A DNA stretch of 64,000 nucleotides from Gaertneriomyces semiglobifer (taxonomy: Eukaryota; Chytridiomycota; Chytridiomycetes; Spizellomycetales; Spizellomycetaceae). Below the pieces are notes generated by a model. It was not told the origin of the DNA and made no database searches. It saw nothing but the letters and a program-made list of their open reading frames with translations. Of this stretch, positions 22,685-33,900 are shown piece by piece. The DNA lies in assembly GCA_025558075.1 (NCBI GenBank), contig JAHLKF010000001.1:992001-1056000 (forward strand), read 5' to 3'. The translations under genes and the position numbers were made by a program. The first letter of the stretch is position 1. The number at the start of each line of letters is the position of its first letter.

Positions 22685-24294
22685 CTAGCCTGAACCCATG
22701 ACATTCGTCATCGGCGCATAGCTTTCGCTTTTCAATTTCAAATACGCCTCTTGATGCCAACTAGCGACATCTTCAATATGCTCTGCCCAATGAGTTGCAT
22801 CCGACCCAAGTTCTTTGACGACGTGGGTAAGAAGCTTACAGCTGTGACTCGCGCGCGCCCATCCAGTCCCCATCGGCCCTATGAGAAATTTGTATGTTTA
22901 ACTAAGTATCCAGCAGCATCCGTCTCAACAATACTTACAGAACGGTTCGTGGAGGGCATCCCCAACCAATGCAACCAGCAAAACTTTCTTTCCTCCTTCA
23001 TAATCTTCCACCAGGAACTTGCTTGGGTCGCTCGCTGTAGTCTTTGTTGTAAAGTCGAAAACAGCTACATCCGGCCAACTCTCCCCATTTTTTCGAGATT
23101 TCATTTGCAGAAACTCGCTACTTTCCGGCACGCCCACTTCAGTGGCCACTTGCCGGGCGAACGACATTAGTTGCTCTTTGTCAACGTTATCAGGTTTCAC
23201 GAGATCTTCCGGGTCTGCCCGATCCTCCCTCAAAACCCCTTTCTCCAGCAATGTCGCTCGTTTTGGTGTCATCACTATATAATGGGATTCATCAGTTCTA
23301 TAGCTCGCTACATTCTCTAGCTCTAGCCCTTTTTCTTTCAGCTGATTAAAGAATTTAGTATTGAGGTACGAAACCCTGCCACCTTCCATTGTATCGACGT
23401 TCGCCACAGGAGAATGAGTCGGCGTGAAGTTGCAAGTGATACCAGTCGCGGTTCCCGCTCTAAAGGCAGATCTAGTGAATTCAAAATTCAGCGGCAGAGA
23501 TGATTTCTCCCCGCTGGCAATGATGAGCACGTTATGTGAGAAGCGGAAGGTTTCATTCGGGTGGGTGACGACTTTGGCATTCCAGTACGGAGAAGTCACG
23601 TCTGACTCTGTGCCAGCGAACTCGCAATTAGCGTAAACTTCCGCACCCAGGCAGAGCGCCATCTTCATCAAAATGATCTGTAGACGTCGAATTGCGACAA
23701 CATCACGGTCTTGTATGCAAATCTTTCGGTACCAGTCTCGCGCTCCATAGTGTTTCGTAAGCTCCTCCATATCTCCGGAATGAATTCGCATGACGTTGAC
23801 TCTGCTGAAAGTGTCGCGCTTTTCGACGATGACGACTCGTTCACATTTGAGCAAGCACATTTCTATAGCAGCCTTCAAGCCGGCGGGACCAGCTCCCACA
23901 ATTAAAATGCGCTGCTCAGCTTTGACGTCGCCCCCATGCGACTCGTGCTGTTGAAAACGATCATCCTCAAACCGCTGTGCAATGTGCTGCCAAAACTCGG
24001 TGAGATGATGGGATGCACGTTCTGAGTGTGTTCTCAGCAATGTATACACGTCGTACGGTCGCCTTGGCATCGCATCAGAGTTCTTGTCCAGCGCTAAACA
24101 AGCTTGTTTCCACTCCTGCAAACGAGAGCGCAAAAATGAGAAACGTCCGGCACGGAGCTGTTCAAAGACCACAGACTTGCCTGAAAGGTTTCCAGTATCT
24201 CCAGTAGGTCATCGGCTTCAACAAATTTGCGTATATGCTTGAACAGCCCACCGTTGGCTGGTGCAATAGCGGGTTGTTCCACATGATGAATCAT
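22685..24294 (-). CDS. MICAL-type FAD-dependent monooxygenase
   Basis: Flavoprotein monooxygenase related to the catalytic domain of MICAL, which oxidises actin methionines in animals. Exons: complement(22685..22878, 22939..24115, 24181..24294); 494 aa from Met at 24294. Seen: KFVEADDLLEILETFQ; the dinucleotide fold RILIVGAGPAGLKAAIE (about 110); VVIVEKRDTFSRVNVMRI; RRLQIILMKMALCLGAEVYAN; ASGEKSSLP; and the FAD motif [22 protein letters not shown]. No calponin-homology or LIM domain follows, so it is a catalytic-only form. Intron 1 uses a consensus GC donor (CAG|GCAAGT). The frame stays open upstream to about 24443 with coding-like sequence; an ATG at 24517 joined by a second GC-AG intron would add about 64 residues, so the true start is unsettled. 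Confidence 0.85.
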
Positions 24295-24532
24295 CTTTCG
24301 TCTTCCCCGCAAAGCAATCTTCCTGGACAAATGTTCCCACCCAAAATCAGCGGCGTGGCAGGCTTCCAGTACCGGCTTTCTACCAATGCGTTCGTCCCGC
24401 AGCAGTTTCCTCTCAAAAACTCTCGTTAACGCGATGACATCCTGCCATCCTTAGCGATAACAACATTTAACGACGCATGTTCAGCTTAACTTACTTGCCA
24501 ATGGCTTTCGAGGGCATGATCCCGGATCGACC
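24295..24532. promoter_or_regulatory. Very compact head-to-head promoter MICAL / DEUBAD gene
   Basis: If the MICAL gene starts at 24294 the divergent start codons are 238 bp apart; if it starts at 24517 they are 15 bp apart and the 5' leaders must overlap. No TATA box seen. Confidence 0.4.
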
Positions 24533-25904
24533 ATGGCCAGGACAACACCAAGGAGGGGGAAAACAACTGCCGTGACTCCGGAATCTCTGTTACCTGCTGA
24601 GTTGTCTGCAAGCGTTGTCCTCTCGGCCGCCGATGAAGGCTTTACCGCCGTCGATGCGTGTAGGGAGCCGGCTGTTGATGAAGATCTAGCCGAGTTGGCC
24701 TCAACAAACGGTTCGAACCAAGTAGCAGAAGGGAATAATGGCGGTGAGAATGCTGCTGTGCGTCGCAGTCGACGCCCTGTCAAAAGGAAGGAGTTTGAGG
24801 CAGAGAACATTGAAACGACTCCGAAAAGCAAACGGCGATTAAAGAGTGACGATATTGGCTATTTACTCACTAATAAGAGATCGAAGCTGGGAAAACCTGG
24901 ACTTAATCTGAAGGTTTGACTGTTTGTCCTACCCGCGCACTGACCAGTGGCCTCATGTGTTCCTGCTTCTGGCAGAAAATATTCTCTTGGGATGTGTTTC
25001 AAATGTTCTCTCCAGAGGAGCAAACAGAGTTGGCTGCGCTGGTACCAAAGGTTGACCTGTCCGATGACTCGAGCAACGCTTTGCATGAGCGCGTTTTCAA
25101 TTACAATCATCACCTACGGGAAAGCATCGATATCTTTCAGGAGAACCTGCACGGTGGTTATTACGACCCTATAGAACAAGAAATAATGGTCGAAGGGCTG
25201 GTTGACACCCAGAAATCGTACGACGTCTGGAAGGTGGGAGCGTTCTGCGTCACAGTCCGCGCTCATCCAGCTGATGGCCTGGAATGCAAAGGAAGAGCAT
25301 TACGAAGAAGTATGGGGTGACCAGTTAGATCAGGAGATTAATGATGATATACTTAGGTATTGTTATTCCGACTGCATTTAACTCGTTCCAGGGAATTGAT
25401 GTGGCGGTCAGTCTTGCGAAAACGCTGTCACTGGCAGATCTCGGTAAAGAAGACCATCTGAAACCTGACGACGAACTACACTATACGCGCAGGTTTGGCA
25501 AAAAGGGTGTCACGGTAGACAGGGTCGTCAAGGTAGGTTTAGTTGCGTAGGTCGGGGATCATCCAGTTGATGCTGACAGATCTATCAGGTCTTGAATACC
25601 GGCGCCTTGCTCCATGTAAAAGTCGGGAAAACAGAATGGACTGATATCGACTCACCGACACGCTTAGAAACCTTAATATTAGACCTGGATAGACGTGTCC
25701 CAAGGAAGGATCGCCCCAATGGCAATGCTTGGAAGGTATGGGCCAGATTGTGCGCGTTTGTTTTCGACGCTTGTGTGCATTTCATAACCTTGCGCCATTT
25801 CTCCCAATAAGAGCATACGTCTTAAAAGGAACGGAAAAGAACTCGGGAAGCTGTGGAATGTGCGCAACGAGTTGGCGTCCATGAAATACAATAAGAGGAA
25901 TTGA
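24533..25904 (+). CDS. Asx-homology (DEUBAD/ASXH) domain nuclear protein
   Basis: Predicted chromatin protein of the Asx-homology family, whose DEUBAD domain activates BAP1/UCH37-type deubiquitinases in animals. Exons: 24533..24913, 24976..25233, 25271..25348, 25392..25532, 25589..25735, 25812..25904; 365 aa. A basic, Ser/Ala-rich N-terminus (RRSRRPVKRKEF) leads into the DEUBAD region (about 110-215): YLLTNKRSKL, IFSWDVFQMFSPEEQTELAA, LVPKVDLSD, then HYEEVWGDQLDQEI. The C-terminus has the fungal module NAWKSIRLKRNGKELGKLW. The third intron restores frame only if it starts at AT (25349) and ends at AG (25391), a 43-nt AT-AG intron; see findings. No catalytic residues, so it is probably an adaptor. 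Confidence 0.8.
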
Positions 25905-26441
25905 AGTAGGATTGTAAAGTTTATTAGTATACTCTATACCAGACCTCTACTGGTGATTGGTGTTACCATCTCACACTGCACACCCCGTCAAGCAGCAGAA
26001 AAACACTGCGCATCGCCTTCTAAGACCTCTAAGACGGCAGTAATAAGATTGACTTTGAACGGCGGTTTTCTGGTTTTGAATTTCGAAGTTCGGACAAAGC
26101 GACTTGCGCGTCTCGACTTCAAATTCAGGTTTTGTTCCGCCAATGTCTTCCCAGCGAGACATGCATCCCATTAGCCTTCCAGAGACATACAGTATAAGGC
26201 TTTGAAATCGAGGCAGAAGCCGCAAGAGCGACGGTTGTTGATTGGTGGCCTACATTAGGCCAGTAGCGCATAGGGAATCGTGTAAGGCAATTAGGCCTTG
26301 GAGTTCGTGACAGTGATTGCACAGAAGTTACGGGTTCATAGCGAATGACACTGGAGAACATCAACTCCTCGTGAGCTAGCAGAACCTCGTAGGCTGTGAT
26401 ATTGCGACATCCTCGCATTGGCTACGGTGACAAAGAGTACA
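25905..26441. other. Intergenic region DEUBAD gene / CDT1
   Basis: 537 bp between tandem plus-strand genes. I looked for ACGCGT (MCB/MBF-type) sites expected before a G1/S gene and found none. No gene seen. Confidence 0.45.
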
Positions 26442-29014
26442 ATGACGGCGTCGCCCTCGCTGCACAGCTTTTTTCCTTCGCAGAAGCCTGGATCCGGGCG
26501 CAGATCGACATTGAAGGTGTGAGCAAAATTATCTAGATAATGAGATCTGGTGCTTACGCTTGCTCTTTCAGAGCGTCCCATCGGCTGAAGTTTCAATAGA
26601 TCTTCCTCGCCGTGCCTCGTCACAACAGCAGCAGCAACAACCACCGCAACCTTCAAAACCAGCAAATTCGGAGACTGATACCGTAAGGGCTGGAGTGAAG
26701 GTACGATGAAAGTGGCTATTCTACTTCATGCAAGTACTAAGTGCGAGTGCAGCGACGGAATGAGTTCTCGCGTGAGCTGGAGGATGATATCTTGTCAACA
26801 CCGAAGAGATCTAAGTTCAGTCCATCACGGCCTGAGGTAAGAGTGTATAAGTGAGATTTTCTTGTGGCGCTGTTGGTGACCCTTAAGATTGTAGGTGCGG
26901 ATTGATAGCAACCTGTCCGCGCCCGACGAACTTTCATTAGAGGAAGTGCCGGTTGAACTCCAAACTACAATTAAAGGGGATGTGCGAGGCGCTTCGAGCC
27001 CTATTGCTCATGGGGTTCGACGGTTTTTGCTGAGAACACCTCGTGCGCCTCAACAAAAATCTCAGACTTTCGAAGATCTCGAACAATCCACTGTCGCTGT
27101 TACACCTAACCACATATCACCAAATACTGAAGTGGACGCGGCTGTATCGAAGACAGAAATGCCATTGGTGAAAGATGGCGGAACTGAATCGTCAGCCGTT
27201 AACATTGCTCAGGAGGAGGTTGTTCTCCCAGAATACCCCAGGTACGTGGGGTATCTAGCTGCTACGCTTTGCTCGCACTTACGTACCCCTTAGTCGGATA
27301 AGAAGAACAGGAAATGAACTTGAAAGTGCTGTCGAGATCCGGACACCTACAAGTAAACGTGCCGTTAAACTGCTGATAAAGGACGATGATCCTCAAATTC
27401 ATGATCCGAACGAGTTTCGCTTTGGATCGAGCACACCGGCACCAGCGTTGCCGTCACCGAGAAAAGGCCCGGTACAGTTGCAGAGTGCACGAACGGACCT
27501 GAAAGCACGGCTTTTGGCTGGAGGACCGCCTGCGTACCAAAGATACAAGCATCTTCTCGGTACTGAGCGAAAGCTGATCCTGCCAAGCAAATATGAAGTA
27601 TTAGAAAAAATGTTCTGCGGTTTGGAAAATGTCATGATTTACAACGGAGGGAGAGACCAAGCTTGCATATTTCACAAAATCCGAGATCCAGTATCCCGGA
27701 TAGCCAACCGGTATGGCGGTGAGATGACTGTTCTTTTGGTAGCAACCCAGATTAACATATCCCTTCTAGCAATTTTGAGCTTCGCCATCTTGCTCAGATA
27801 CGCACCGTATACCCCGAAGCCTACACCTACAAACCAGTACAAACTATAGCCAAAGGCGTGCGAGTGACCTCTGTCGCCATTGGACTACCTGTAGATGACA
27901 AGACGGCGATGCAGAAGGGTCTCTCATCTTCGGCTACTACCAGTGCTGGGACAGGCTCGCCCCCCATACACGCCGGCAAACTCATGGACGTACGACGCGG
28001 CGAGTTTCATAGAAGGCTTTTAGAACGCGTGCGGGTGCTCCATCAGGTACACAACATGCATTATTTTTCCTTGTCTTGACATCTTGCTGAAAGGAGCTAG
28101 TAGGAGTTTCTCCGGACGCTTCCCTACACGTTGGAGACCGAGGACGAACGTCATGCGCTGGTCTCATGGCACCCAAAGTTCGACCTGGAAGGTGTGCCGA
28201 ATATAGCGCCCGCCCCAATGCCAGAGCTGGAGAGCATACAGGACACGAGGCTCGAGTCCATGCAAGCGATCCAGCCGGAAGTAGGCATGAAGGTTCGTGG
28301 TGTACATTGTAGGCTACCTGGCGGGAAATTATCTAATTGTAAACCTGTACAGAAATTGGATGCAAGCGTTTCCATCCAGGCCCCAGCAACTCCCAAAAGC
28401 ATCGATGCCAGCGATAAAACAATGACACCGCCGCCGTCCATTCAGAACGGTGAAAAGGATGAGGCCAACATGGCGGCAAAGCCAAAGTTGTCTCGAGCTC
28501 AAGCCCTTCTCGAGCGGATCCGCGCCAAGGAACGGCAAAAAGTGGAACAGCAAATGTTTACGAAAAAAGCATCGCCCGCTGAAATCAAAAGAAAAGCAAT
28601 GCTCTCTAGATTGCCTGACGTTGCTTATACGTTGATAGTGTAAGTCTCCTGTACATCACTGAAACGGAAATCGTCGCTCACGCAGCAAAACCATTTTGAC
28701 ACGTACAGGCTCTATGCGTCATCCAAGAGAAATGTCATGCCACTAAATCATGTCGTTCAACACGTTGCAAACAGTCTAGAGTCCGCGCTTTCACATGGTA
28801 CGTTTATTGATTCCCGGGTCCAAGCTGCATGACTAACAACCAGCTGTTCTGAACAGTGGAAGTTGAGGAGCATATCAAACTGGCGGCGGAAGTCGTTCCA
28901 GAATGGTGCAAGGTGTTGGAACTGGACATAGGCGCACAACTGAAAATTGACAGAGCTACACCACTTAAACGGGTTCAAGAAAAGGTCCGTGAATCGTTGG
29001 CAGCTATGAGTTAG
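26442..29014 (+). CDS. CDT1: DNA replication licensing factor Cdt1
   Basis: Loads the MCM2-7 helicase at origins in G1. Exons: 26442..26516, 26572..26700, 26753..26836, 26895..27241, 27294..27710, 27770..28046, 28104..28639, 28709..28797, 28857..29014; 703 aa. The N-terminus is disordered, starts MTASPSLHSFFPSQK and has a Gln run (about 40). The central winged-helix (geminin-binding-like) domain reads LILPSKYEVLEKMFCGLENV, FHKIRDPVSRIANRNFELRH and LAQIRTVYPEAYTYK (about 330-400). The C-terminal winged helix, which binds MCM, has RKAMLSRLPDVAYTLIVLYA and VVPEWCKVLELD. A 60-nt stretch after 28290 (GTTCGT...GTACAG) is in frame and stop-free and may be an intron or an optional one. The first exon holds a PIP-like motif. 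Confidence 0.93.
26451..26486 (+). other. PIP-box-like motif at the Cdt1 N-terminus
   Basis: Encodes SPSLHSFFPSQK (residues 4-15): Leu, two Phe and Lys at +4 fit a PIP degron, but Gln at position 1 and the Thr-Asp pair are missing. Cdt1 in animals and fission yeast carries PIP degrons at or near this place. Confidence 0.4.
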
Positions 29015-29325
29015 TTGGCGACGCTTTGGGGTGGAACGTGAGGACTTCCTGTAAATGCTATTAGAAACCGGCTGGTTAATGTACATAAAAGATATTCTGT
29101 TGGTGACCAGGAACTGATGCACAGCGCAGCCTCCATAGAACATGGATACCGCTAGGTGAATCGCTCGAGCCGCCTTTCTGAGTATCGAAGATTGTTCAGT
29201 CAGTCCGCACTCATTTTCACAACCAGTCCATACACCCATCGTAGCCCAATGTTTGAAACAACGAAAAAGACATATCCCGGGGAAACAGGTCTTGTTTGAA
29301 ACTATACATACTACCCTACTCAAGC
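29015..29325. other. Convergent 3' intergenic stretch CDT1 / RPS8
   Basis: 311 bp between two stop codons; nothing recognisable. Confidence 0.5.
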
Positions 29326-30141
29326 TTACGCCTTACGGGCCTTCAACTTGCGAACGTAGAAGTCGAGTTCCTTGCCCTCAAGAATGTAACCATCAGCACG
29401 ACCAGATTGACCGGGACGAGAAGCAATGCGGGCTACGATGCACTCTTGTCAGAACTCAAAAATCGGTAAACATAAACAGAACGCTAAGACATACCAAGAA
29501 TACGGCCAGAGGCGAACTGGTCAGCAAGAGCCTGCTCCACCTTGGACTCAGCCTTCCGGTTCTCGATTTTGCGAAGAACGTGGTTGGAGCGCTTCTTGGT
29601 CAAAGCGTCCTCACCCTCGGTGGCCTTCTGCTTACGGCCGATGGCAAGGGCGTAGTGGGCCTCGTACCATTGACGGAAAGGAGCAGCGTCAATTTCGATG
29701 ATGGCACCCTTAACGAGGGTGTTGGTACGGACCAACTCGTTGTTGGAGGCGTTGTACACGACACGGATGATACGCGCCTTACGAGTGGAAGCCTCGGAAG
29801 CCCAGGCAAAGTTTCCTGACCGCCAGATCAGACGCTGTGATATCTACCAAAGAGCCAAAACATCTACTCACCGGTGTCGAGACGGAGAGCCCTGAACTTG
29901 ATGTTTCCACCACGGACACGGACGGTGTGGATACGCTTAGCACCGATCCTGGTGTTGGCAGCCTGACGACCGAGTTCGAACTTTCTCTTCTTACGGTACT
30001 CGGCGCGCCTGGCACCGGTGTGTGCGCGCTTGTGACGGCTGTCCCGGCTGATACCTGCAAGGATATAGCCATCAGTAACGCCGTTCCTCAACAAATCCCG
30101 AGAAAGGCTCCAGCTAAAATTCCACGGTATTCATTCGCCAT
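29326..30141 (-). CDS. RPS8: 40S ribosomal protein eS8
   Basis: Small-subunit ribosomal protein. Exons: complement(29326..29444, 29495..29815, 29872..30054, 30126..30141); about 212 aa. Conserved blocks: [113 protein letters not shown], then [20 protein letters not shown] and a final RKLKARKA. Exons 2-4 are certain. The first exon is not: the family normally begins MGISRDS, but the only reachable ATG I found (30141) gives MANEYRISRDS with a weak donor (C|GTGGAA). Confidence 0.9.
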
Positions 30142-30952
30142 CTTTCATCCTCTTCCTTCCACACTAAACGCTAAGTATCCCGTCCTAATAAGTCTCATGG
30201 GCGATCCCACGGCAATTGTGGCACATGGGCCCAAGTCCCATTTCGTGGCCGTATAGAGCTAATACCACGATCGTGGTAAATGTGATTCCTCGATGTTTCC
30301 CTGGCGCCGTTAAGACCCAAGCAAGCTCCTTCCAAGTGCATGCGTCGGCTACTCCGCTCTAATTATCTGCTCCCAAATCACTATCCACATAATCCGGTCG
30401 TAGCCACCAAAAGTCCAAAACCACAGTCGGACAACCCTCCACACCAAATCATCTCGCAATATCCTCCAAAGCGGATGAAAGTAACATCGCTGTCGACCTT
30501 GTCAAGACACATACCCATCTTTGCTTCTGCCCTTTAGCTAGAGAGGGATATGGAAGCGAGTAAGTAACTAGACAAGAGAGAAGGAAAAAAAGGAAGACTC
30601 GATCAAAAGCTCGTCGTCGATTCTCCAACAAAAAATCGTGTAAGCCGAGGTCACATGACTAAAACCCTAACCAGAGCGCGTCGCAGTAAGTCAAGTCATC
30701 GGAGTTTCAAGTGACTGGAACTCGACCACACAGCGCGTTTAAATGAGGATTGAACTGGCATCTGTGGAAGTAGCTCACCCCTCAACGGTTGCCTACGTAT
30801 GCACCTACCATGTTCGTTGCGCTGGCGGTACACAGTGTCCCTACACAGAGGGTGCGTACAGGTATAGAAACACTATCACGATGGTCACGATGCATACTCG
30901 TGCATAAAGCAATTCTCAAGCTCGCAATTTGTAGCATCCGCGTGCCATGCAT
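30142..30952. other. Region upstream of RPS8 and downstream of the attractin-like gene
   Basis: 811 bp between tandem minus-strand genes. Contains a CCCTAACC element near 30664 about 520 bp from the RPS8 start, too far to assign with confidence. No coding sequence supported. Confidence 0.4.
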
Positions 30953-33900
30953 TCATGTGGACCTTGCAGCGATCTGCTCTATGTTCACAAACTCAGTAAC
31001 AAATCTCCTCGCGTTCTGGAAATACGTATGAATCAGTGAAAAGGGCCCTTTAGGGCGCTTCTGCACCGCTTCTCCTTCTTCATTCTCTGAATCCGTGGCT
31101 GTCGTTTCATCCTTACAAGTAACAGTGGCCAGTTGCATTGGTGGCAAGTTACCGTCTCGAATGTGCGCTTCTGCGCCAGGCAGCATAATCAAATAGGTCA
31201 TAGTCAACTGACGCGGTCCATGTGCTTCTGTAGCTGGTACTTGGCGCACAGCCAACGGCTACATCAATCCAATTGTCAGTTATGGCATGGCGCAAGACCG
31301 CGGACTCGAGATACCTACGTAGCTCATTTGCAAGTCGTCATTGCCATCCGGCTCCAATGGCGCAGTGCGAAGTATTTGAGCAGCTTGCGTGGCTCCTGCA
31401 TCACCCTTTATCGCATCGGTCGTAACATAGCCATCAGCTTCAGACCGCGAACCACAAGATCGCCACTGACCGCCCCCCAACGGAACGTCATACAACTTGG
31501 GTGGCTCTGTAAATATCGGGCCGATTGTACCTTCCCTTGCCATACGCATCAGCCGTAATCGATACAGCACCTTTCTGAGCAGATACGAAAGCGCAACTAT
31601 GCACATGATTGTCAGAAGAACGACCAGAGCGAAACCGACGGCCTCAGATAATGGTGTGCCAGAACCACCATCATGATTTGCTTGATATGCTTCCAAGAGT
31701 AACTCAAATGTCGCTTCGCCGGCTGCTCTGTTGTTCAGCGTTTGCGAACTTCCTGGATAGCTAACGCGAACGATATAGTCGCCAGAGTACCGACGCGGAT
31801 CACCCTGTGTGAGTTCCAGAAAGCTGGTTGTCTGGAGTTCGGATGAGATGAATGGGAGTGCCAAAATAAGGTTTGCCTGGTCAGTGTGTGTCTTGATCAC
31901 GAACCGGAGGTCTAGCGAGAGAAACCTTGCTCATTAATGGCCAAACAGGCACATATCGTGTTTCTCTCCATAATGCCTCACCTGCATCAGGTAAGTCAAT
32001 GTACGCCGAGCGGTACGTTATTGAATCGCCTTGCCGAACGCTGCCAATTACGGGCCTTCCCAGATCGAGAAATTCTCCTATACCCATATTAATGAAGGAT
32101 CTTTAGTGGGAAAGTCCAACATTACCCACTTGCTGGACATGATTCAGGGCTGGTCACCACTTCAGGCGTAGTGCATAGTTCGTTGGCCAAATCCGCCGAT
32201 ACACAGTGATCCCCACACCAGTTGCAATATGGTCTGGCTGTACAGTCACCGCAGTCGTAAAAATTGTTACACCACCGCCTTAACGCGCATTGGGTGCGCC
32301 CTGCCGATGACCCAAGGTGGAAGGTGGCAGTAGGTATCTGCAAGACATCATTGAGCAAGAAGCCATCAGTACCGCCAAAGGCAAAAAGAGACGGCGTTGG
32401 CGCATTTCGATAGACCAGGGCATGTCCCATCCGTTTATACAATTCTTTCGAGATAGGAGCAGGCGGATCGATTAGGGTCGTGCCGCCGCAGGCTAGTCTC
32501 GTCATTAGCTGATGGTTGTCAAACGTGCGTACTTTTCTGTGCACGTACCTAGGTCGTAAACAGCAATTTGCCCGACCCAGCACTCCGACGCAATCTCGTT
32601 TTGGTCATATGCAGGTCGATAGCCACCGACTATGGCGACAGTGTCATCCCCAATGTACTCGGCGCGACCAAAAACAGTGACAGCCTCTGCCGGTTGTTCG
32701 GGACCGTTGTACCATCTGTCGGCATCGATGCTGTAAAAGTACGACCGGCGGAGCACCCGGTTCGTTCCGTAACGGTAGCCGCCAACCAAATGTAACGTGT
32801 TTGTTTGTTTGTGATAGGTCAACGTCGCACCCCACGTCCAGATAGGAACCCTTTTTAGACCAACTGTCCATAATTGGGTCGCTGTGACGCAGCATTAATA
32901 AGATGCATGCAACAGGCTAGAGCGCTTGACACTCAAATTACCGAGGTCGAACATAAACAGGTCACGGCTGATCTGATTGTTGTCCAGGATTCCGCCTACG
33001 ACGTACACTCTTTCTATGTGGTCATTTCGCGCCAAAGCCGTTGCCGCCCCGTTCAATCGTGGTATTCTCCAGTCAACCAGTCCCATGTCCGCCCAGGTGT
33101 TGTTGGCTGTTCAAAAACGTCACTTACGGCTACGACGAAAGGAGAAACAATCCATTATACTTACTTGGGAAGTACTGATGCAACAGTGTATCTATTGTAT
33201 CTGCTACCCCTCCATAAACAAGCAGGCTGCCGTTTACGATCCAGCTGGAATGCATATAGCGCTTGCCGGGGATCTTGCCCTCAGGCGCCTCTATTTTACT
33301 CCATACATCGTTACCTGCAATACCTGGCGTAAGATGAAGCGTTTAACAATCGGGTCAACGAGCGTCCAAACCTATGTGGTACGTGTACATATCGGCCTGG
33401 GAAGTACCAGCTCTGAAATAGGTTCCAAACGAAAGGTAAACAAGCTACGCCTTAGCAGGTTAGCGTCTCCTACAAGCCTCAGAGAGTACAGCCAGCTCAA
33501 AACTTACGTTGTTATCTGCATCGTACGCGGCCGAGTGGTGCTGCCTTGGCGGCGGATAATCCACGGACGAATCTAAGGGCAGACAGAACTCTAACCTCGG
33601 TTATTCAGGAAGTACGCACAATGAGTTGCTACCTGTTTGGCACAATGTGCCTTTATGATTGGCAGTACATCCTGTGCTTGGTTCGGAAACGCTTTCACGA
33701 CCTGGAAAGCGCGTGAACTTGCGGGCGGGGTGCACCGACAACGCCAAGGCTACCCACTAACGACTTTGAACCTGGCTCTGAAGCCTGGCGCAGAGATCAT
33801 TTCATCAGATCGGAAGGCCAGGGCCAATGACGGGCCCGAGGAGGTGAACGAGTCATCATGATGATGATCAAGGCCACGTATTCCGCATAGTCTGCCCACG

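Noticed and set aside
29253..30256. Plus-strand frames opposite RPS8 and its flanks
   Set aside because: Antisense shadows of a certain ribosomal protein gene; Thr/Val-rich sequence is the mirror of basic codons.
30661..30672. Telomere-like CCCTAA text
   Set aside because: Single unit only, as also near 58625; not an array.
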